Shown one piece after another: positions 7,007 through 11,862 of a stretch of DNA of 11,862 nucleotides; the stretch's first letter is position 1, and each line of letters begins with the position of its first letter. The translations under genes and the position numbers were made by a program. The notes beneath the pieces were generated by a model. The model was not told the origin of the DNA. It ran no database searches and was given only the letters and a program-made list of their open reading frames with translations. Where the stretch lies: contig JAJBVU010000100.1 of assembly GCA_020859645.1 (NCBI GenBank), forward strand, positions 1 to 11,862, written 5' to 3'. Source of the DNA: Eubacterium sp. (lineage in GTDB: Bacteria; Bacillota; Clostridia; Lachnospirales; CAG-274).

Positions 7007-7224
7007 GTGTGATTTTTCACCTCTCAGCTTCACTTCGTTCAGCAGCTCCCCTCAAGGGGAGCCTTTCGGCAAGAGAAAGCTGTCGGCGTCAACAAAGCCT
7101 CCCCTTGAGGGCGTTCAGAACTTTTGCTTTGCAAAAGCCGGGCTTTCAGCCCGTCCCGAACTCTTTCGGGTTCCGGGTGTCGCCAAAGGCAGGCGGAGAG
7201 GTGACCAACGCCGTAGGCAAATGC
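7006..7224. repeat. Right long direct repeat (D2) flanking the DUF559 gene
   Basis: About 205 bp (to 7210) matching 6398-6604, plus CCAACGCCGTAGGCAAATGC (7205-7224), which matches the sequence just before D1. It includes GCTCCCC-TCAA-GGGGAGC (7045-7062) and CTTTTGC-TTT-GCAAAAG (7121-7137). The latter differs from the D1 version in loop and stem length but still pairs perfectly. It fills the gap between the DUF559 stop and the sortase ribosome binding site (AGAGGTGA, 7232-7239). Confidence 0.85.
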
Positions 7225-7245
7225 AACTATAAGAGGTGAAATCAA

Positions 7246-8091
7246 ATGAAAGACCGTATATCAACAATAGCGTTGGTTATAATTTTTCTATTTGGATTAT
7301 GTCTTATACTCTATCCCCCTCTCAGCAATTATTACAATTCCTTCCATATGACCTCTATGATAAACGATTATCAAAAGGCAATTGAGGAATTGGACGATGA
7401 CACCTACGAACAAATTTTAGCTGCCGCAGTCAGCTATAACGAACAGCTTGTTAAAACCCAGTCCGGGCTTTCACTTCCCCCCGAAATGCGTGAGGAATAT
7501 GAAAAACAGCTTGACGTAACAGGCTTCGGCGTTATGGGCTATATCGAAATAAAATCCATAAATGTGTATATACCCATATATCACGGCACAGATGACGCCG
7601 CCCTTGCGGCAGGAGCAGGTCACTTGGAAGGTTCCTCGCTGCCTATAGGCGGCGAAACTGCCCACAGTGTAATCTGCGGCCATAGGGGCTTGCCTTCCGC
7701 AAAGCTTTTCACCGACCTTGACAAGCTGGACATAGGCGACGAATTTACGATATATGTTCTTGACGATGCCTATACCTATGAGGTCAGCGACATTTATATA
7801 ATCGAGCCTGACGATGCAAGCAAGCTCTATTTGGTAGAGGGGGAGGATCTCTGCACACTTTACACCTGCACCCCCTACGGAATAAACACCCAAAGGCTTT
7901 TATTAAGGGGAAAAAGAGTTGATGACTCATCGGCTCATTTGCGTATTTCCTCCGAAGCCTATAAAATAGAGTCCGCCATAGCTGCGCCTATTTTTGCAGT
8001 TCCTATTTTGCTGATTTTGCTTATTTGGCTCATAATCAGTACAAGCAGAAAAAAGAAAGGAGGGGATAACACCGATGAAAGGTTTTATTAA
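7246..8091 (+). CDS. Class C sortase (pilin polymerase)
   Basis: This 281-residue membrane transpeptidase would cleave the pilin sorting signals and link subunits through lysine. It has an N-terminal helix (about 5-23) and a C-terminal helix (about 246-265) with a basic tail, the two-anchor layout of class C. Catalytic residues are His146 (CGHRG), Cys208 (TLYTCTPYG) and Arg217 (NTQRLLLRG); GHLEGSSLP at 125-133 is also typical. The canonical DPF/DPW lid is not seen in the segment before GVMGYIEI. A strong ribosome binding site precedes the ATG by 6 bases. Its 3' end overlaps the next gene by 17 bases, which suggests translational coupling. Confidence 0.92.
   Translation: MKDRISTIALVIIFLFGLCLILYPPLSNYYNSFHMTSMINDYQKAIEELDDDTYEQILAAAVSYNEQLVKTQSGLSLPPEMREEYEKQLDVTGFGVMGYIEIKSINVYIPIYHGTDDAALAAGAGHLEGSSLPIGGETAHSVICGHRGLPSAKLFTDLDKLDIGDEFTIYVLDDAYTYEVSDIYIIEPDDASKLYLVEGEDLCTLYTCTPYGINTQRLLLRGKRVDDSSAHLRISSEAYKIESAIAAPIFAVPILLILLIWLIISTSRKKKGGDNTDERFY
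8056..8065 (+). promoter_or_regulatory. Ribosome binding site of the minor pilin, inside the sortase gene
   Basis: AAAGGAGGGG lies 9 bases before ATG 8075, inside the last codons of the class C sortase gene. It confirms that the overlapping start is real. Confidence 0.8.
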
Positions 8092-9073
8092 AGCTCTTGC
8101 CGGAGCGGCTTTAACCGCTGTTTTAGGCTGTCTTTTGACGGCGGCGGTTTCAGCCCAAATGATAGACTTAGCCGAATTAGGCTCAGTCACAGTAAAGTTT
8201 ATTGAAGAATCCGGCACGCCTGTGACAGACGGCGATTTTACAATTTATGAAGTGGCTGATTTGTCTCAGCAGGGCAATTCACTGGTTTATACCTACTCCG
8301 ACGATTTTTACTACTGCGATGTGGACTTAAGCGGCACTCTTGATCAAAGTATGGCGGAAGCAATTTATAAATATGCCCAAGAGCATAACGTCAGCGGCAT
8401 AACCAAAACACTGGGCTCAGACGGAAGGGTTATTTTTGACGATCTGCCTTTGGGGCTTTATCTGGTGACACAGTCGAAAGCCTCAACAGGCTATTCCGCC
8501 GCAGTGCCTTTTTTGGCGGCGGTGCCATATTATAAAGACGGCGAATGGGTTTACGCCGTAGAAGCCGAGCCGAAAATCGAGCTCAGCGGCGAAACCACCA
8601 CCGAATCCGGCGGCGGCTCAGACCCGGAAACCACAACGGAAGTCACCGAAACCACCACCGAAGGCTCTGAAACCACAACAACAGGCTCCGGCGGCGGCAG
8701 TGACGATCCTTCTGACGATGATGACGATGATGACGATGATGACCCTAAGCCGGGCGGCGGCGGAAACTCCTATGTTATAGGGGGTCCCGATCCGGAAGAG
8801 TATACACCATCTTCTTCACATACGCCTTCTTCACCCTCAAGCCATGATGACCCCTCAGACGATGACAGCGACCCGGATGATCCCGATCCTAATGATCCCG
8901 ATGTTCCCGATGAGCCGAAGGGCGAAGTTGAAAGCGAAGAGCCCAAGGAAGAGCTTCCCCAAACAGGTCAGAACAATCTGCCTGTGCCGATTATGACGGT
9001 TTGCGGCTTGTGTCTGTTTTCACTGGGGTGGAAGCTCAGCTTCACCGACGGGAGGAAGAAAAATGCGCCGTAA
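8075..9073 (+). CDS. Minor/basal pilin with LPQTG sorting signal and acidic stalk
   Basis: This 332-residue precursor begins with a signal peptide ending VSA before residue 28. One Cna-B/prealbumin-like domain follows (about 37-170, GSVTVKF ... FDDLPLGLYLVTQ ... PFLAAVPYY). Next comes a Thr/Glu/Gly linker, a run of ten Asp (214-223), a Ser/Pro/His patch and a DP-rich acidic stretch, then LPQTG (294-298), a hydrophobic helix and KK near the end. One folded domain plus a long extended stalk suits a basal subunit that spans and attaches to peptidoglycan, like FctB-type pilins. The canonical LPQTG differs from the LPSAG of the other two pilus proteins, suggesting another sortase acts on it. It overlaps the next sortase gene by 11 bases. 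Confidence 0.87.
   Translation: MKGFIKALAGAALTAVLGCLLTAAVSAQMIDLAELGSVTVKFIEESGTPVTDGDFTIYEVADLSQQGNSLVYTYSDDFYYCDVDLSGTLDQSMAEAIYKYAQEHNVSGITKTLGSDGRVIFDDLPLGLYLVTQSKASTGYSAAVPFLAAVPYYKDGEWVYAVEAEPKIELSGETTTESGGGSDPETTTEVTETTTEGSETTTTGSGGGSDDPSDDDDDDDDDDPKPGGGGNSYVIGGPDPEEYTPSSSHTPSSPSSHDDPSDDDSDPDDPDPNDPDVPDEPKGEVESEEPKEELPQTGQNNLPVPIMTVCGLCLFSLGWKLSFTDGRKKNAP
8714..8743 (+). repeat. Asp codon repeat (GACGATGAT) in the minor pilin
   Basis: The 9-base unit GACGATGAT occurs three times in tandem, followed by GAC, encoding ten consecutive Asp. Slippage by a full unit would change length by three residues without breaking the frame, so the stalk may vary between strains. Confidence 0.8.
8954..8968 (+). 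other. Sortase sorting motif LPQTG of the minor pilin
   Basis: A canonical LPQTG is followed by a hydrophobic segment and a positively charged end (GRKKNAP). It is the only classical LPxTG motif among the three surface proteins of the cluster. Confidence 0.9.
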
Positions 9074-9659
9074 AACGGGTTTTTTATTTATGATTTCAGG
9101 GGCAGTGCTGCTTATTGCGGCGCTGTCCTTAGCTGTTTATAATATGTTGGATAATATGCGTGCAGGGAAGGAAGCGGAGACGGTTCTTTCCGAGCTTAAA
9201 AACGCCGAGGAAGAAAAGGGCGGCTCGGAGGTGAGCTTTCCGGCGTATAACCGGCCCGCAGACGGAGTTATGCCATCGGTGGAAATTGACGGCAGGTTCT
9301 ACGTAGGAACCCTGTCAATACCCTCTCTGGAGCTTGAGCTGCCTGTGATTGAGGATTGGAGCTATTCCGGCTTGAGAACTGCCCCCTGCCGGTATTACGG
9401 CTCGGTCTGGACTGACGATTTAGTCATTGCCGGGCATAACTATAACTCCCATTTCGGCAGACTTAAATATCTGACCGAGGGGGCGCAGGTTATTTTCACC
9501 GATGTCAGCGGAAATGTTTTCGGCTATGAGACTGACTTTGTCGAAACTCTCAGCCCAACGGCAATTGAGGAAATGACCGCCGCTGATTATCCATTGACAC
9601 TTTTCACCTGTGACTACAGCGGCAGAGCCAGAATTGCGCTTCGCTGCCGCAGCAGATAA
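9063..9659 (+). CDS. Second sortase (class D-like or related clostridial type)
   Basis: This 198-residue protein has one N-terminal membrane helix (about 6-27) and a C-terminal catalytic domain, with no C-terminal helix. Catalytic His125 (IAGHNY) and Cys183 (LTLFTCDYSG) are clear; the Arg is either 188 or 190 in GRARIALRC. Its size and single anchor separate it from the class C enzyme. The class is not certain, and class D or a clostridial relative fits best. GGGAGGA lies 6 bases before the ATG, within the overlapping LPQTG pilin gene. The close pairing suggests that it attaches that pilin, and through it the pilus, to the cell wall; this is inference. It is the last gene before a terminator. 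Confidence 0.88.
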   Translation: MRRKTGFLFMISGAVLLIAALSLAVYNMLDNMRAGKEAETVLSELKNAEEEKGGSEVSFPAYNRPADGVMPSVEIDGRFYVGTLSIPSLELELPVIEDWSYSGLRTAPCRYYGSVWTDDLVIAGHNYNSHFGRLKYLTEGAQVIFTDVSGNVFGYETDFVETLSPTAIEEMTAADYPLTLFTCDYSGRARIALRCRSR

Positions 9660-9684
9660 AAAACATAGTTTTTGCACTAATTAA

Positions 9685-9720
9685 GCGGTATGAAGATTTT
9701 TCTCTCCATACCGCTTTTTT
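9685..9720 (+). terminator. Rho-independent terminator of the pilus operon
   Basis: GCGGTATG (9685-9692) pairs perfectly with CATACCGC (9707-9714), giving an 8-bp stem and 14-base loop followed by six T. It is 25 bases after the sortase stop. On the minus strand there is no good T run after the hairpin, so it serves mainly the plus-strand operon. Confidence 0.85.
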
Positions 9721-9747
9721 AAAAATGATTGTGTACTTGGGGAAATT

Positions 9748-10596
9748 TTATAAATCAAAAATCAAGCCTGTTGTCAGCTTTTGAATACGTTCTCCCAGAC
9801 GGCTTTTAAGCTTTTCAAAGCCCAGAACGCCTGTGCAGTGACCGGTGTAAATTTTCTTTACGCCTTCGTTTATGAAGGCACTGCAAAGGCAGTTTATTTC
9901 ATCTTCCGAAAAGGCGCAGATTTCTTTGCCGTCCTTTTTGCCCTTCATATGCAGACCGCCCACATAGGCGTAAATCGGCTTCTGCCCAAAGGCGGCTTTG
10001 GCTTCCTTTATTATATTAGCCGCTCCGGCGTGGGAACAGCTGTTAAAAACAACAAGCCCTTTTTTGCTGTCTATTACAAGGCTTTGTTCATGGGCAAAAT
10101 CGTCGGGCAAAATTTCTTCCCTATGTTTTTTGTGAAGCCTGCTTTTTTCGCCTATTTTTTCAAGCCCCGGTGTATTATGGGGTATGACATATATTCGGGG
10201 CAGAATTTCTCTTATGCCCTCTGTAAGTATAAACCTTTCATCTTGTTCGGCAATATTTTTCGGCACGCTTATTTCGTGAAGTCCTCCGCTGCCCGACAAA
10301 TATGTGTCCAAAGCTTCCTTTTGAGCATATACCCTTGCGGTGGGGTCATTTCGGAAAATTAAGTCAAAGCCCCCTGAATGGTCATAATGCCCGTGAGATA
10401 AAACATAAGCATCTAAGCCTGTGAGAGAAATCCCCAGTTTTTCTGCATTTTCACCAAAGGCTTCGCTGCTGCCGGAGTCGAGAAGTATTCGCTTTCCCAT
10501 ATATTCAATAAAAAGGCTTAAGCCGTGTTCACAGGCAAGGCTGCCCTCCGATGTATTTTCAATAAGCACAGTCACCCGAATATTATTTCCGCTCAT
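9748..10596 (-). CDS. Metallo-beta-lactamase-fold hydrolase, COG1237-like
   Basis: This is a 282-residue cytoplasmic protein. The metal site HGHYDH is at 68-73, with further ligand candidates His189 (CSHAG), His216 (GLHMKG) and His253 (TGHCTG). The N-terminus VTVLIENTS ... CEHGLSLFIE and ILLDSGSS are typical of the COG1237 group, often annotated as dihydropterin-ribofuranosylaminobenzene-phosphate synthase-like from archaeal relatives; the bacterial substrate is not known. ATG 10596 has AAGGGAG 7 bases upstream. Longer frames from 10674 run back inside the preceding gene and lack support. It overlaps the upstream aminotransferase-like gene by 14 bases, so the two are probably co-transcribed. 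Confidence 0.85.
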   Translation of the reverse strand: MSGNNIRVTVLIENTSEGSLACEHGLSLFIEYMGKRILLDSGSSEAFGENAEKLGISLTGLDAYVLSHGHYDHSGGFDLIFRNDPTARVYAQKEALDTYLSGSGGLHEISVPKNIAEQDERFILTEGIREILPRIYVIPHNTPGLEKIGEKSRLHKKHREEILPDDFAHEQSLVIDSKKGLVVFNSCSHAGAANIIKEAKAAFGQKPIYAYVGGLHMKGKKDGKEICAFSEDEINCLCSAFINEGVKKIYTGHCTGVLGFEKLKSRLGERIQKLTTGLIFDL

Positions 10597-11812
10597 ATTG
10601 CATCTCCCTTTGCAGACGGATTGCTTCAGCCATTCTTTTAAGACCTGTTTCAATAATAGCTTTAGGCATAGCAAGGTTTAAGCGCACATAGCCCTTTGCG
10701 TTGCCCACAAAAAGATCGTCGCCTCCTTCAAGGAGAACCCCGGCTTTGTTGGCAAAAAACGCCGGAAGGTCGTCTGTGTCGGGTAATTCGGCAGACAAAT
10801 CAACCCATGCCAAATAAGTGGCTTCGGGAATATTCATAACGGCTTTAGGCATATTCTTTTCAATAAAATCTTTTACAAAGGCAAAGTTTTCGTCAAGGTA
10901 GCCCTGAAGGGCTTTGTGCCAGCTGCCCCCTCTGTCATAGGCTGCCTTTGCCGCAGTCAGTGAAAGGGGGTTTACCATTCCAGCCATTTTGTCTCTGCTT
11001 TTAAACAGCTCTCTTGTTGCCTTATCCCTGATTAAAACGTTTGAAAAGGCAAGCCCGGCGAAATTAAAGGTTTTGGTGGGAGCCATACAGGTAATAAGCT
11101 TAGGGTAATCTGTCATAATTTTTGCCATAGGTATATGGGTGTGGCTTCTGCGTGTCAAGTCGCAGTGGATTTCATCGGAAATAATCCAAAGGTTATATTT
11201 TTCTACGATTTCCGCAATACGGCTGAGTTCCTCTTCTGTCCAAACTCTTCCCGTAGGGTTGTGAGGATTGCACCAAATTACAACCTTGCACTTAGGGTCT
11301 GCGCATTTTGCTTCAAAATCCTCATAGTCAAGGAAAAACTCGCCCTTTTCGTTTTTCAAAAGGGGAGAATGAAGGGCTTCTATATTCGAATATTCTGCGG
11401 CGTGGAGAAAATATCCGTAGGCAGGGGTGTTTATTAAAATCTTTTCATCGGGGGCGCAAAGGCTTTCCACAAGCTGATAAAGTGCGGGGATAATACCCGG
11501 GGAGAAGCAAAGCTCTTCCTGAACAGGCTCCCAGCCGTAGTGATCTTTGCACCACTTGCGGAAGGAATTAAAATATCCGTCATCATAAACTCCCGTATAG
11601 CCGAAAATTCTGCGGTCAACCCTTTTGTGTATTTCCTCCACGATTTCGGGAGCAACGGCAAACTCCATATCCGCTACCCACATACGGACAAATTCCTCGT
11701 CCTTATAGGGGAATACCTTGTCGTGTCCGGCGTGGAATATGTATTCTCTGAAGCCGTCTGTATTCAGCGCATTTGTGTTTCTTCTGTCAATAATTTCATC
11801 AAAATTATACAT
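10583..11812 (-). CDS. MalY/PatB-type PLP C-S lyase (cystathionine beta-lyase family)
   Basis: This 409-residue fold type I PLP enzyme resembles the MalY/PatB group: MYNFDEIIDRRNTN at the N-terminus, MWVADMEF, GYT, WCNPHNPTGR (about 180-189), SDEIH (212-216), the PLP lysine Lys247 (APTKTFNFAGLAFSN) and Arg377 (YVRLNLA). Such enzymes cleave carbon-sulfur bonds in cystathionine or cysteine conjugates; the exact substrate is not fixed by sequence. The start is taken as ATG 11812, because GAGGTG lies 8 bases upstream and the N-terminus then matches the family. A GTG at 11821 overlaps that ribosome binding site. It is the first gene of a two-gene minus-strand unit converging on the pilus operon. 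The 50 bases upstream of it in the window are AT-rich, with no clear promoter. Confidence 0.9.
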   Translation of the reverse strand: MYNFDEIIDRRNTNALNTDGFREYIFHAGHDKVFPYKDEEFVRMWVADMEFAVAPEIVEEIHKRVDRRIFGYTGVYDDGYFNSFRKWCKDHYGWEPVQEELCFSPGIIPALYQLVESLCAPDEKILINTPAYGYFLHAAEYSNIEALHSPLLKNEKGEFFLDYEDFEAKCADPKCKVVIWCNPHNPTGRVWTEEELSRIAEIVEKYNLWIISDEIHCDLTRRSHTHIPMAKIMTDYPKLITCMAPTKTFNFAGLAFSNVLIRDKATRELFKSRDKMAGMVNPLSLTAAKAAYDRGGSWHKALQGYLDENFAFVKDFIEKNMPKAVMNIPEATYLAWVDLSAELPDTDDLPAFFANKAGVLLEGGDDLFVGNAKGYVRLNLAMPKAIIETGLKRMAEAIRLQREMQYERK

Positions 11813-11862
11813 CTCTTTCACACCTCATTGTCGCTTTTTAATTCTTTTGTAAAACTCATAAC

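Noticed and set aside
4360..7224. CRISPR array
   Set aside because: The repeats are palindromic units in both orientations with irregular spacing and no unique equal-length spacers; no cas genes are present.
7003..7245. Small frames on both strands in the right repeat
   Set aside because: They are repeat-derived, with no ribosome binding site and no family resemblance outside other copies of the repeat.
9781..10362. 193-residue plus-strand open frame
   Set aside because: It lies antisense to the metallo-beta-lactamase-fold gene, whose motifs and ribosome binding site are clear; the plus-strand frame shows no family features.
11822..11862. Promoter for the minus-strand gene pair
   Set aside because: A TTTACA-like -35 can be seen on the minus strand, but no convincing -10 at the right distance, and the window ends there.

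Overview
The window holds a complete sortase-assembled pilus (fimbria) gene cluster on the plus strand (about 187-9659). It is followed by a terminator and by two convergent minus-strand metabolic genes. Clostridial Shine-Dalgarno sites, the pilin and sortase families, the CGxEEHTHTxxCY surface repeats and the abundant 'CTCCCC-TTGA-GGGGAG' intergenic hairpins point to a Gram-positive gut Clostridia member, probably of the Oscillospiraceae/Ruminococcaceae group. That placement is an inference from family resemblance.

Layout. 1-186: C-rich low-complexity edge and a short inverted repeat. 187-783: type I signal peptidase with an intact Ser/Lys pair. 814-4359: very large LPSAG-anchored surface protein, the likely pilus tip adhesin; its best-supported start is an ATT codon, and its CHAP-like domain has lost the catalytic Cys and His. 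4360-4592: hairpin repeats plus the ribosome binding site of the next gene. 4593-6296: major pilin with LPSAGG. 6324-7224: a DUF559 nuclease-like gene bracketed by two direct repeats of about 205 bp that are built from hairpin units, lying inside the operon. 7246-8091: class C (pilin-polymerising) sortase. 8075-9073: acidic LPQTG minor (basal) pilin. 9063-9659: second sortase. 9685-9720: rho-independent terminator. 9748-10596 (minus): metallo-beta-lactamase-fold protein. 10583-11812 (minus): MalY/PatB-type PLP enzyme.

How the genes work together (family knowledge plus inference). The signal peptidase would process the precursors. The class C sortase would join LPSAG pilins into a shaft capped by the large tip protein. 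The LPQTG protein would anchor the shaft to peptidoglycan, with the second sortase as the likely attaching enzyme. The last three pilus genes overlap and are probably translationally coupled.

Most worth a second look: the DUF559 gene with its flanking hairpin repeats, which has the architecture of a repeat-associated mobile unit (compare RAYT/REP systems) and splits a pilin from its sortase; the degenerate CHAP domain; the ATT start; and the odd Gly-Trp-Gly/Gln/Thr and Tyr-rich tracts in the tip protein.
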